From Novosphingobium kaempferiae (GTDB taxonomy: Bacteria; Pseudomonadota; Alphaproteobacteria; Sphingomonadales; Sphingomonadaceae), in the NCBI RefSeq assembly GCF_021227995.1, contig NZ_CP089301.1, forward strand, positions 4,898,001 through 4,962,000: a stretch of 64,000 bases of DNA, written 5' to 3'. How positions within the stretch are numbered: position 1 is the first letter of the stretch; each line of letters opens with the position of its first letter. The translations under genes and the position numbers were made by a program. The notes below the pieces were generated by a model that made no database searches, was not told the DNA's origin, and was given only the letters and a program-made list of their open reading frames with translations. Positions 26,043-34,859 of the stretch are shown here, piece after piece.

Positions 26043-26419
26043 CCACTTTCGCGTTCGACTCCAATATCGTGATCGATGCGCTTGGCGGCATCCCGGAATC
26101 GCGCGTCGAGATGCGGCGCGCGGCCGATATGGGCGGACGCCTTTGGATCAGCCGCATGGCCTGGATCGAGGTGATGTCCAAGGGGGACGGCCCCTTGCTC
26201 CAGCGGACCGAGGCGTTCCTGTCGGGCTTCGCGATCGACGAAATCGACGAGGAAATCGCGACGCGCGCCGCATCCCTGCGACGGGAACGCCCTCGCCTGC
26301 GCTCGCCCGACGCCATCATCCTCGCCAGCGCGATCGTGCGCGGGCGCATCCTCGTTACACGAAATACCAAGGATTTCCCGGCAAGCATGCCGGGCATCCG
26401 CGTCCCCTATTCTCTCTAG
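26039..26419 (+). CDS. VapC-like PIN-domain toxin
   Basis: A 126-residue PIN-domain ribonuclease. The acidic active-site residues are in TFAFDSNIVIDAL (first Asp), AWIEVMSKG (Glu), RSPDAIILASAIV (Asp) and the late RNTKDF (Asp). VapC toxins cut specific RNAs, often initiator tRNA or rRNA, when the antitoxin is lost. It starts at a GTG overlapping the antitoxin stop. The pair is inserted between the AIM24 gene and glmS. The RNA target cannot be told from sequence. Confidence 0.88.
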   Translation: MTTFAFDSNIVIDALGGIPESRVEMRRAADMGGRLWISRMAWIEVMSKGDGPLLQRTEAFLSGFAIDEIDEEIATRAASLRRERPRLRSPDAIILASAIVRGRILVTRNTKDFPASMPGIRVPYSL

Positions 26420-26437
26420 ACCAAGGCACTTAATCTC

Positions 26438-28261
26438 ATGTGTGGCATCATCGGCATCGTCGGCAAGGAAGACGTGGCGGACCGGCTGGTCGACGGACTG
26501 CGCCGGATGGAATATCGCGGCTATGACAGCGCGGGCGTCTGCACCCTGTTCGACGGCCAGCTCGTCCGCCGCCGCGCCGAGGGCAAGCTGTTCAACCTGG
26601 TCAAGGAACTCGCCCGCGATCCCGCGCCGGGGCTGACCGGCATCGCTCACACCCGCTGGGCCACTCACGGCGCGCCGACCGCCGCCAATGCCCACCCGCA
26701 CGCGACCGCAGAACTCGCGCTCGTCCACAACGGCATCATCGAGAACTTCAAGCCGCTGCGCGAAGCCCTCGAATCGCGCGGGCGCCACTTCGAAAGCCAG
26801 ACCGACACCGAAGTCGTCGCCCACCTCGTCTCCGAGCAAGTCGAGGCCGGTGTCGCGCCGGAAGAGGCCGTAAAGGCGGTGCTGCCGCAGCTGCGCGGCG
26901 CCTTCGCGCTGGCCATCGCGTTCCGCCGCTTCCCCGACATGCTGATCGGCGCGCGCCTCGGCTCGCCGCTGGTGGTGGGCTACGGCGACGGCGAGACCTA
27001 TCTCGGTTCGGACGCGCTGGCGCTCGCCCCGCTGACCCAGAAGATCACTTATCTGGAGGAAGGCGACTGGGTCGTCATCACCCGCGATGGCGCGACGATC
27101 TACGACGCGGAGAACAACCGCGTAGAGCGCGACATCGTCACCTCCGGCGCTTCGGCCGTGGCGATCGAGAAGGGCAATTTCCGCCACTTCATGCAGAAGG
27201 AAATCTTCGAGCAGCCGACCGTCGTCGCCCAGACGCTGCGCTCGTACCTGCGCCAAGTCGACCAGTCGGTCGCGCTGCCGCAGATCGACTTCGACCTCGG
27301 CGCGATCAAGCGCATCACCATTGTCGCATGCGGCACCAGCTTCTACGCAGGGATGGTCGCCAAGTACTGGATCGAGACCTTCGCCCGCCTGCCCGTCGAC
27401 ATCGACGTGGCGAGCGAGTTCCGTTACCGCGACCCCGTGCTGGAGGACGGCGGCCTTGCCCTGTTCATCTCGCAATCGGGCGAAACGGCCGACACCCTCG
27501 CCGCGCTGCGCCACTGCAAGGCGGCGGGGCAGACCATCGCCGTCGTCGTCAACGTGCCCACCAGCACCATGGCGCGCGAAGCAGACCTGCTGCTGCCCAC
27601 CCACGCCGGGCCGGAGATCGGCGTCGCCTCCACCAAGGCCTTCACCTGCCAGCTTGCCGTTCTCGCCGCCCTCGCCGCGCATCTGGCGGTCAAGCGCGGG
27701 CGCATGGATCACAGCGAGGAGGCGCAGGTCGTCCAGCACCTGCTGGAGACCCCGGCAAGCCTCAACGCCGCACTGGATCACGATGAGGAAATCGCCGCCA
27801 TGGCGCACCTCATCGCTCCGGCCCGCGACGTGCTCTACCTCGGTCGCGGAGCGGACTACCCGCTCGCCCTCGAAGGTGCGCTGAAGCTGAAAGAGATCAG
27901 CTACATCCACGCCGAGGGATATGCCTCGGGCGAGATGAAGCACGGCCCCATCGCGCTTATCGACGAAGCCGTGCCGGTGATCGTGCTCGCCCCCTCCGGC
28001 CCGCTGTTCGAGAAGACCGTCAGCAATATGCAGGAGGTCCGCGCGCGCGGCGGCAAGGTCGTGCTCATCTCCGACGCGGAAGGTATCGCCGAAGCGGGTG
28101 ACGGTTGCATCGCCACCATCGAGATGCCGCGCGTCCATCCGCTGATCGCGCCGCTAGTCTACGCCGTTCCGGTGCAATTGCTCGCCTACCATGTCGCCTG
28201 CGTAAAAGGCACCGATGTGGACCAACCTCGCAACCTCGCGAAGAGCGTCACCGTCGAATAG
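26438..28261 (+). CDS. glmS: Glutamine--fructose-6-phosphate aminotransferase (isomerizing)
   Basis: A 607-residue cytosolic enzyme making glucosamine-6-phosphate from fructose-6-phosphate and glutamine. The N-terminal glutaminase begins MCGIIGIVG with catalytic Cys2, followed by RRMEYRGYDSAGV and HTRWATHGAPTAANAHPH. Two SIS sugar-isomerase domains follow (ACGTSFYAG, SQSGETADT, TKAFTCQLAVL). The C-terminus KSVTVE is the conserved tail. No glmS ribozyme is present in the 18-bp gap before it. It supplies glmU, encoded upstream. Confidence 0.97.
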   Translation: MCGIIGIVGKEDVADRLVDGLRRMEYRGYDSAGVCTLFDGQLVRRRAEGKLFNLVKELARDPAPGLTGIAHTRWATHGAPTAANAHPHATAELALVHNGIIENFKPLREALESRGRHFESQTDTEVVAHLVSEQVEAGVAPEEAVKAVLPQLRGAFALAIAFRRFPDMLIGARLGSPLVVGYGDGETYLGSDALALAPLTQKITYLEEGDWVVITRDGATIYDAENNRVERDIVTSGASAVAIEKGNFRHFMQKEIFEQPTVVAQTLRSYLRQVDQSVALPQIDFDLGAIKRITIVACGTSFYAGMVAKYWIETFARLPVDIDVASEFRYRDPVLEDGGLALFISQSGETADTLAALRHCKAAGQTIAVVVNVPTSTMAREADLLLPTHAGPEIGVASTKAFTCQLAVLAALAAHLAVKRGRMDHSEEAQVVQHLLETPASLNAALDHDEEIAAMAHLIAPARDVLYLGRGADYPLALEGALKLKEISYIHAEGYASGEMKHGPIALIDEAVPVIVLAPSGPLFEKTVSNMQEVRARGGKVVLISDAEGIAEAGDGCIATIEMPRVHPLIAPLVYAVPVQLLAYHVACVKGTDVDQPRNLAKSVTVE

Positions 28262-28323
28262 GATGTTGTTGCGACTAAGGCGGTTTACTTACCACTAACC
28301 ATTCGAGCCCTATCGCTTCGGCC

Positions 28324-30717
28324 GTGAACACACGGTCGCCCACAAGCAAGCCCCTTCCCGGAGACTTGCCCCTCGGGGCCGTGCTCGGCCTGTCGGATCC
28401 TGCCGACAGCGACTGGGCACGGCTACGGGGCTTGCAGTACGCAACGCTGCGGCGGGCCGTTGGAGCGCGTCTCTCGACACAGGCAGCCGGAGCACTCGCC
28501 ACGGCGATGCTGCTGATCGGGCGCATCCATCCCGGAATCGTCCTGTCATGGGTGCTGGTCGTCGCCCTCACCCAGTGGCACGCATGCCGCGTCGATCGCA
28601 TCGTCGCCAGCGCGCCGAACAATCGCATCGGCCGCGAGGACGTGCGCCGCCAGACCGTCGGCGCGGTGCTTGCCGCGCTTGCGTGGGCCTTGCCTCTCTG
28701 GGCCTTCGGGCCATTCGTTGGCGCACAGACCCTTGTGAAGCTGTGGACGGTGCTGGCCATGCTGATGGCGGCGTCGGTCATCCTGCTGCCTGCCGTACCG
28801 ATGGCGACGCTGGTGTTCTCCGGCGTGGTCGGCCTTTCGGCGATCGCGTGGTTCCTGTTTGCGGGCAGCTTCGACATGGCGGCCATTGCGCTGCTGTTCC
28901 TCGGCATCGTCGCCATGGGCGCGGTCGAGGGCGCACGGCGCTACCTTTCCGGGCAGATCGCCGAGGCCGGTATCGTCGAGAAGGACGAAGTCGTCTCCCT
29001 CCTCCTGCGCGAATTCGAGGAAGGCGAGGCCGACTGGCTTTGGCAGACAGACACCTCGCGCCGCATCCGTTCCGTCTCGCCGCGCTTCGCCTTCGCGCTG
29101 GGACGCGATGCCGGCGAGGTCGAGGGGCAACCACTGCTCCAGCTCATCGCCGGCTCGGCATGGGAAAGCGGTCAGTTCCCCACCAGCCTCCACGAACTCG
29201 CCGAACGCCTCAAGCATCGCGAGCATTTCGCCAACCTGCTGGTGCGGGTGATGATCCGCGGCGATGCGCGCTGGTGGGAGCTTTCGGGCACGCCGCGCTT
29301 CGACGCCAACGGCGTGTTCGAGGGCTATCGCGGCGTCGGCTCGGACGTGACGCAGGCGCGCGAGAATTCGGACAAGATCGCCTGGCTGGCGCGCTACGAC
29401 ACCCTGACCGGCCTGCCCAACCGCACGATGCTGACCGAGACGCTCGGCAGCGCCCTGCAACATGCCGCCGAATGGCGCAGCCGCTGCGCCTTCCTGATGA
29501 TCGACCTCGACCGGTTCAAGGCGGTCAACGACACGCTCGGCCACCATGTCGGCGACCAGCTCCTTGCCCGTGTGTCGGAGCGCCTCAAGGAGCAGATGAC
29601 CGAGAACGAGCTGTGCGGACGCCTCGGCGGGGACGAGTTCGCGGTGGTCATCCGCGACGCCTCCGACGCCGGGCACGTCGATCGCGTGGCGAAGCGCGTG
29701 ATCGACCGGCTTTCGCAGCCCTACGAGGTCGATCACCATACGCTGTTCGTCGGCGCCTCGATCGGCTCCGCGGTCGGTCCGCGTGACGGATCGACGGTCG
29801 AGAAGATCATGCGCAACGCCGACCTCGCGCTCTACCGATCCAAGGACGGCGGCGGCAACCTGCACCGCACTTACGAGCCTGCGCTACACGCCCATGCCGA
29901 GGAGCGCCGCAAGCTGGAAGCCGCGCTGCGCCGCGCGGTGGAGCGCGAGGAACTGAACCTCGTCTTCCAGCCCGTGGTCGATGCCGGTTCCGAGGCGGTC
30001 GTCAGCTTCGAGGCGCTGCTGCGCTGGCAGAGCGCGGAACATGGCGCGGTCAGCCCCGCCAAGTTCGTACCGCTGGCCGAGGACACGCGCCTCATCATTC
30101 CCATCGGCGAATGGGTGCTGCGCGCCGCCTGCAAGGAGGCGATGCACTGGCCGAGCCATATACGCGTCGCCGTCAACGTCTCGGGCGAGCAATTGCTGGA
30201 CGCCAACTTCGCCGCCAGCGTGGTCGGCGCGCTGTCGGGGAGCGGCCTGCCCGCGAACCGGCTGGAGATCGAGGTCACCGAAAGCATCTTCCTGCGCGAC
30301 GCGACGCAGGCCCGCGCCGCGCTGGAGCAGGTCATGGCGCTCGGCTGCGCGATCGCACTCGACGACTTCGGGACGGGCTATTCCTCGCTCGGCTATCTGC
30401 GCAAGATGCGCTTCTCGACCATCAAGGTGGACCGCTCGTTCGTGCAGGGCGCGGCGACCGGGAATGCGGAAAGCCTCGCGATCATCCGCGCCGTGGTGGC
30501 CATGGCAGACAGCCTCGGCATGTCGACCACCGCCGAGGGCGCGGAGACCGAGAAGGAAGTCCGGGTCATCCGCGAGCTCGGCTGCCGCAAGATCCAGGGC
30601 TTCTACTTCGGCCGCCCGCTGATCGCCAAGGACGCCGAGGCGCTGTTCCGCAACCGCTCCATGAGCGACGCCGAGCGCGGCCTGATCCTCACATCGAAGG
30701 CGCGTAGCCACCATTGA
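28324..30717 (+). CDS. Membrane-bound GGDEF-EAL cyclic-di-GMP enzyme with PAS domain
   Basis: A 797-residue inner-membrane protein. About five transmembrane helices lie between residues 50 and 200, followed by a PAS domain (DWLWQTDTSRRIRSVSPRFA to FEGYRGVGSDVTQA). The GGDEF domain is intact (CGRLGGDEFAVV), but the inhibitory I-site RxxD reads TENE and is lost. The EAL domain keeps its catalytic residues: SFEALLRW, VNVSGEQL, EIEVTES, LDDFGTGYSSLGYL, IKVDRSFV, TAEGAE and IQGFYFGRP. Either synthesis or breakdown of c-di-GMP is possible. The start is a GTG with a poor ribosome binding site. Its 3' end overlaps the convergent SDR gene by 29 bp. Confidence 0.9.
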   Translation: MNTRSPTSKPLPGDLPLGAVLGLSDPADSDWARLRGLQYATLRRAVGARLSTQAAGALATAMLLIGRIHPGIVLSWVLVVALTQWHACRVDRIVASAPNNRIGREDVRRQTVGAVLAALAWALPLWAFGPFVGAQTLVKLWTVLAMLMAASVILLPAVPMATLVFSGVVGLSAIAWFLFAGSFDMAAIALLFLGIVAMGAVEGARRYLSGQIAEAGIVEKDEVVSLLLREFEEGEADWLWQTDTSRRIRSVSPRFAFALGRDAGEVEGQPLLQLIAGSAWESGQFPTSLHELAERLKHREHFANLLVRVMIRGDARWWELSGTPRFDANGVFEGYRGVGSDVTQARENSDKIAWLARYDTLTGLPNRTMLTETLGSALQHAAEWRSRCAFLMIDLDRFKAVNDTLGHHVGDQLLARVSERLKEQMTENELCGRLGGDEFAVVIRDASDAGHVDRVAKRVIDRLSQPYEVDHHTLFVGASIGSAVGPRDGSTVEKIMRNADLALYRSKDGGGNLHRTYEPALHAHAEERRKLEAALRRAVEREELNLVFQPVVDAGSEAVVSFEALLRWQSAEHGAVSPAKFVPLAEDTRLIIPIGEWVLRAACKEAMHWPSHIRVAVNVSGEQLLDANFAASVVGALSGSGLPANRLEIEVTESIFLRDATQARAALEQVMALGCAIALDDFGTGYSSLGYLRKMRFSTIKVDRSFVQGAATGNAESLAIIRAVVAMADSLGMSTTAEGAETEKEVRVIRELGCRKIQGFYFGRPLIAKDAEALFRNRSMSDAERGLILTSKARSHH

Positions 30718-31492
30718 GCGGATAGGTCTGCCCGGTGATCCACTCCGCCGCGTCGGAACACAGGAACGTCACCAGCGCGGCCACGTCGGCGGACTTGCCG
30801 TAGCGCCGGATCGTGTAGCGGGCCATCTGCGCCTTGGCGTGATCGCCCTGCATGACTTCCGCCAGCTTCTCCTCGGGCATGTCGGGCATCAGCGAGGACA
30901 GCGAGACGGCGTTGCTCGTCACGTTGTAGCGCCCCAGTTCCTTGGCGATGGAGCGCACGAAACCCTGCGCACCCGCCTTGGCCGAGGCATAGACCGCCAG
31001 CTTGGGCTCGCCCACGCGGCCCGAATCGGAGACGATGGTGACGATGCGCCCCTTCTTCGCCGCGACCATGTTCGGGATGAAGGCGAAGCAGGCGTTGTAG
31101 ACGCCATAGAGGTTGGTGCGCAGGTATCGGTCCCAGGCGGAGGGCTCCTCCTCCCAGAAGTTCAGCGTCGGGCGCAGCGAGCCGCCCGGCCCGGCCATCC
31201 CGGCATTGTTGACCAGGATCGTCGCGGGGCCGAGCCGGTCACGGATCGCCGCATCCGCCGCACGGATCGCGTCGAGGTCGCCCACGTCGAAGGGCACCGC
31301 CAGCGCGGGCACGCCCATCCCGCGGATCTCCTCCGCCACCGCCTCGGCGCGTTCGGGCACGAAGTCGTTCACGGCGACGCCGCCCGCATTGTGGCGCGCC
31401 AGTTCGAGGGCGATCCCGCGCCCCGCATTCTGCCCCGCGCCCGTGACCACGGCGATTTGCCCGCCAAGGTCGAGAAGATCCTGTTCGCTCAT
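30689..31492 (-). CDS. Short-chain dehydrogenase/reductase
   Basis: A 267-residue SDR with the nucleotide-binding TGAGQNAGRGIA motif, the NNAGMAG motif, the catalytic VSDSGRVG serine region and YASAKAG (Tyr-x-x-x-Lys). The Asp in VNDFVPER after the second strand suggests NAD(H) rather than NADP(H). A GGAGCAGGA ribosome binding site precedes the ATG at 31492. It is divergent from another SDR at 31662 and marks the left end of the accessory region. The substrate is unknown. Confidence 0.88.
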   Translation of the reverse strand: MSEQDLLDLGGQIAVVTGAGQNAGRGIALELARHNAGGVAVNDFVPERAEAVAEEIRGMGVPALAVPFDVGDLDAIRAADAAIRDRLGPATILVNNAGMAGPGGSLRPTLNFWEEEPSAWDRYLRTNLYGVYNACFAFIPNMVAAKKGRIVTIVSDSGRVGEPKLAVYASAKAGAQGFVRSIAKELGRYNVTSNAVSLSSLMPDMPEEKLAEVMQGDHAKAQMARYTIRRYGKSADVAALVTFLCSDAAEWITGQTYPLNGGYAPSM

Positions 31493-31661
31493 TCGTCCTG
31501 CTCCCGTCGATGCCTCTGGACAACTAGATAGTATTTACTACCTTATTGCCGAACATCCCTGCGAAGTGAAGATGCCCGGCCTGCGCTTGCCAAGGCCCGC
31601 GCCGATCATCGCCGCCGATATCGCGGCCACGCTGGACGGGGTGACGATGGAGGAGAGGACC
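31493..31661. promoter_or_regulatory. Divergent promoter region of two SDR genes with a short dyad
   Basis: A 169-bp AT-richer gap between divergent SDR genes. It holds a dyad TAGTA-TT-TACTA at 31529-31540, which resembles operators of dimeric regulators such as TetR or GntR types. AGGAGAGG at 31651-31658 is the ribosome binding site for the right-hand gene. Confidence 0.4.
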
Positions 31662-32447
31662 ATGTTCGAGGAATTCGACCTGACCGGCCGCGTGGCGCTG
31701 GTGACGGGAGGCGGCACCGGCATAGGCCGCTCCACCGCGCTGCTGCTGGCGAGCCGGGGCGCCGACGTTGCGGTAGCGGGACGCAAGCGCCCGCCGCTCG
31801 ATGCCGTGGTCGCGGAAGTCGAGGCGCTGGGCCGCAAGGCGCTGGCGGTGGAGGCGGACGTGCGCGAACTGGCCCCGGTGCAGGCGCTGGTGGAGACGGT
31901 CGCGGGGCACTTCGGGCGGCTCGACGTGCTCGTCAACAATGCGGGCGGGGCGCATGGCCATGTCGGCATCGCGAAGATGGACCCGGCCAAGTGGGACCGC
32001 GACATCGCCTTGAACCTGAACTCTGCGATGTACGCCTCGCAGGCGGCATTTCCGTATCTGCGCAAGGTGAAGGGGGCCATCGTCAACATCTCGTCGGTGG
32101 CAGGGATGCACGGGACGCAGGGAGTGGCGGCCTATTCCGCCGCCAAGGCGGGCGTGCAGATGTTCACCCGCGTCGCCGCTGCCGAGTGGGGACCTGCGGG
32201 CGTGCGCGTCAACGCCGTGGCTCCCGGCATGACCGCCACCGAGAAAGCCCGCGCGGGCTGGGAGAAGACCGGCTTCGACGCCGACAGCGCCGCGCATGTC
32301 TTCCCGCTGCGCCGCTACGGGTTGCCGGAGGAGGTCGCTCAACTGGTGGCGTTCCTGGTCAGCGATGCGGCCAGCTACATCACCGGCGAGGCGATTGCCG
32401 TGGCAGGCGGGCCGGTGCTGGGCGGGATGGTGAAGGTGGACGATTGA
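31662..32447 (+). CDS. Short-chain dehydrogenase/reductase
   Basis: A 261-residue classical SDR. Motifs: TGGGTGIGRSTA (cofactor loop), VAGRKRPP after strand two (Arg/Lys, suggesting NADP(H)), NNAGGAHG, ISSVAGMHG with the Ser, and YSAAKAG with Tyr and Lys. The ATG at 31662 is preferred over 31647 because AGGAGAGG lies 3-10 bp before it. It ends just before palindromic repeat copy 3. The substrate is unknown; the neighbours suggest a catabolic or detoxifying route. Confidence 0.88.
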   Translation: MFEEFDLTGRVALVTGGGTGIGRSTALLLASRGADVAVAGRKRPPLDAVVAEVEALGRKALAVEADVRELAPVQALVETVAGHFGRLDVLVNNAGGAHGHVGIAKMDPAKWDRDIALNLNSAMYASQAAFPYLRKVKGAIVNISSVAGMHGTQGVAAYSAAKAGVQMFTRVAAAEWGPAGVRVNAVAPGMTATEKARAGWEKTGFDADSAAHVFPLRRYGLPEEVAQLVAFLVSDAASYITGEAIAVAGGPVLGGMVKVDD

Positions 32448-32464
32448 GAGAACTAAACCCAATT

Positions 32465-32539
32465 CGTCATTGCGAGCACAGCGAAGCAATCCAGCGTCAC
32501 GGGCTGACCGTGGATTGCTTCGCTGTGCTCGCAATGACG
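32465..32539. repeat. Long palindromic repeat, copy 3 of 4
   Basis: Perfect 29-bp arms (left arm begins CGTCATTGCGAGCACAGCGA). Relative to copy 1, the bases GTAGC have become ACAGC on the left and GCTAC has become GCTGT on the right, so pairing is kept. It lies between convergent SDR and metallo-beta-lactamase genes. Confidence 0.85.
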
Positions 32540-32575
32540 AAAAATGGGGAAAGCGAACGCCGCCTTAGCTCCCCC

Positions 32576-33820
32576 CTACCCTAGCTTCGCTTCCATCGCC
32601 GCGATCTCCGAACGCAGCCACATCGTCTCCGACAGGTTCCTGCCCCCGCTAGCGGCGAGCAGTGCCTCATGCGCAGCCTTGCGCACCCGCAGCGCCTCGA
32701 CATTCGCAGGCTCCGCGCCCAGCGCGATGTCGGTCAGGTGGACCGCCTCCAGCGCCGCGCCCGCGTCCAGCTTCGCCTGCGCCCGCTCGGCCAGCTTCAC
32801 CGCGCCGCCGGCCAGGTCTACGAGGTCCGCATCCACGCTGCTGCGCGGCACGCCGTAAAGCGCAGTGGTGCCGTCTTCGTAGTGCAGCCAGCCGGAATAT
32901 TCGCGCCAGATCGACTTGACCGCCCAGCTGCCCTTGCCGTGGAACTCGCCGATCTCCAGCCCCTCGGGCCAGGCGAATTCGCGCATCAGGGTGTGGACGT
33001 CCCGGCCCGCGTTCATCCCGTCCAGCGTGTAGTCGCGCACGTATGAGACGGCGGCGTGCAGTTTGTCGAGATCGGCGCGGATGCGGTCCTTGCCGACGAT
33101 GGCGTCGCCGTGGCCGGTGATGACGATCTCCGCGCCCAGATCGCGCACGACCTCCAGCGACTTCAGGTAATTGCGCACCAGCCGGGGCTTGTCACCGCGC
33201 AGGGTGTTGAGGAACGGCATCGACAGCCAGACCGGCCCGAACAGGTTGCCGGTGAAGGCGATCTTCTCCTTCGGCATCCACACCGTCAGCGCGTCGATCG
33301 TCTCGCCCTCGGGGGTGGAGATGATCTCGAAGGTCCGCCCGCCGAGTTCAACGGTCAGCCGCCGGTCGACGAGGATATCGGGCACCACGTCGGGCGCAGG
33401 CTTGGGCGCGGAACCGCGCTTGAGCGTCGAGCCCCAGAGCTTGCCGCTCCTCGGCCCGAAGAAGGGTTGCAGGCGGTTCATGTCGCCCCACGCCTCGGTG
33501 AAGCCGGGGCCGCCGATCACCTGCGTGCCGTCTTCCAGAAACTCGGGCACGCCACCGAAGTGGTCGGCATGGCTCTGCGTCAGGACGATGAAGGCGAGCG
33601 GGCCGGTGCGGTGCGGTTCCAGCAGCCGCTTCGTGCGCTCGGCATTGTCCATGAAGCCGGTGTTGACCATGACGTCGCCCTCGTCGGTCGTGACGAGGTA
33701 GGCGTTGGAGATGTCGTTCGCCTCGAACACGAAGTCGGTGACGGCAATGGCCTCGGCCTGCTCGTCGCCCGAGCGGACCAGCGAGGCGAGCCTGGGGGCG
33801 GCTTCCTTCACGTCGCTCAT
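32576..33820 (-). CDS. Metallo-beta-lactamase-fold protein with alkylsulfatase-like dimerisation domain
   Basis: A 414-residue protein without a signal peptide. The N-terminal MBL fold has VLTQSHADHFGG at 80-90. The usual HxHxDH zinc motif therefore reads Q82-S-H84-A-D86-H87, with the first His replaced by Gln. From about residue 255, WAVKSIWREYSGWLHYEDGTT and AERAQAKLDAG resemble the alkylsulfatase dimerisation domain of SdsA1-like enzymes; the final sulfatase C-terminal domain is missing. It may hydrolyse an ester or sulfate ester, or have changed chemistry. The ATG follows the alcohol dehydrogenase stop by one base, so the two are cotranscribed. Confidence 0.75.
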   Translation of the reverse strand: MSDVKEAAPRLASLVRSGDEQAEAIAVTDFVFEANDISNAYLVTTDEGDVMVNTGFMDNAERTKRLLEPHRTGPLAFIVLTQSHADHFGGVPEFLEDGTQVIGGPGFTEAWGDMNRLQPFFGPRSGKLWGSTLKRGSAPKPAPDVVPDILVDRRLTVELGGRTFEIISTPEGETIDALTVWMPKEKIAFTGNLFGPVWLSMPFLNTLRGDKPRLVRNYLKSLEVVRDLGAEIVITGHGDAIVGKDRIRADLDKLHAAVSYVRDYTLDGMNAGRDVHTLMREFAWPEGLEIGEFHGKGSWAVKSIWREYSGWLHYEDGTTALYGVPRSSVDADLVDLAGGAVKLAERAQAKLDAGAALEAVHLTDIALGAEPANVEALRVRKAAHEALLAASGGRNLSETMWLRSEIAAMEAKLG

Positions 33821-33821
33821 C

Positions 33822-34832
33822 TCAGTTCTCCTCGAAGCCGATCATGACTTTCGCCGATTGCGGGGTGGCGGCGATCTCAAGGCCCTTCATGACCTCGCTG
33901 AAGGGCAGCTTGTGGCTGATCATCGCGGCAATCTTGTCCCGCAGGCGCGGCATGGCGGCGATCACATCGGGCATTTCGGTGGGATAGCCGACAGCGGTGG
34001 TGATGGTCATCTCGCTCGTCAGCATGCGGCCGACGGGGAACTCGATGGGCTTCATGTAAGCCGCCGTGATGACCAGCTTCGCATGGAACTTGGCCATCAT
34101 CACGACTTGCGAAAGGATGTTCGGCGCGCCCGCTGCGTCGATGAAGGCATCGGTGCCGACGCCGACCCGGCCATAGCTGGGCACTTCGCCGTGAAGCCGC
34201 GCCAGTTCCGCGCGCAGGTCCACCTCGGCGGGGTTGAGCGCCGCCTGCACGCCCAGCGCGCGGGCGCGTTCCAGCCGCTCTTCCGAAAGGTCGAGCGCGA
34301 CGACATCGGTGACGCCCCGGTCGATCAGCCACAGCAGCATGCCAAGGCCGATGGGGCCGCAGCCGAACACCACCACCTTGTCGCCCGCCTTCACGTCCGC
34401 GCGGTTGACGCCGTGCATGGCGACGGCCAGCGGCTCGCACATGGCGGCGACGTCGTAGTCGATGCCCTCGGGGATCGGCAGGATCGATTCGCCCAGCCGC
34501 GCCTCGCGCACCAGCAGTTCCTGCGTGAAGGCGCCCTCCGGCCCGCCCGAGCCGATGTTGCCCGGCGTCATCATCGGGTTGACGATCACCGGATCGCCCA
34601 CCGCGATGCCCTCTACGCTCGCGCCCACCTCGATCACCTCGCCCGCGCCTTCGTGGCCGAGCGCGGTGATCGTGCCCGGCGTCGGGATGCCGCCGATCTT
34701 GATGTAGGACAGGTCCGATCCGCAGATGCCGACCGACTTCATCTTCACCACCACGTCGAGCGGCCCCGTCTCCGGGCGTTCGTAGGCATCGAGGCGCACG
34801 TCGCCCGAGCCGTGGATTCTGAGCAGTTCCAT
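33822..34832 (-). CDS. Zinc-dependent alcohol dehydrogenase (MDR superfamily)
   Basis: A 336-residue medium-chain dehydrogenase. Catalytic zinc residues are Cys37 (VGICGSD), His60-Glu61 (LGHEGAGEV) and the later MCEPLAVA Glu. The four-Cys structural zinc lobe is absent: the segment around VNPMMTPGNIGSGGPEG has no Cys. The Rossmann motif is VFGCGPIGLG, followed by ALDLSEER, whose Asp favours NAD(H). It lies between an SDR and an MBL-fold gene in one leftward operon, suggesting successive oxidation and hydrolysis. The substrate is unknown. Confidence 0.87.
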   Translation of the reverse strand: MELLRIHGSGDVRLDAYERPETGPLDVVVKMKSVGICGSDLSYIKIGGIPTPGTITALGHEGAGEVIEVGASVEGIAVGDPVIVNPMMTPGNIGSGGPEGAFTQELLVREARLGESILPIPEGIDYDVAAMCEPLAVAMHGVNRADVKAGDKVVVFGCGPIGLGMLLWLIDRGVTDVVALDLSEERLERARALGVQAALNPAEVDLRAELARLHGEVPSYGRVGVGTDAFIDAAGAPNILSQVVMMAKFHAKLVITAAYMKPIEFPVGRMLTSEMTITTAVGYPTEMPDVIAAMPRLRDKIAAMISHKLPFSEVMKGLEIAATPQSAKVMIGFEEN

Positions 34833-34859
34833 ATCGCTCTCCTCTCGGGTCCGCCGCCG

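Noticed and set aside
26420..26437. glmS ribozyme
   Set aside because: Only 18 bp lie before the glmS start, far too short, and the ribozyme is typical of Firmicutes.
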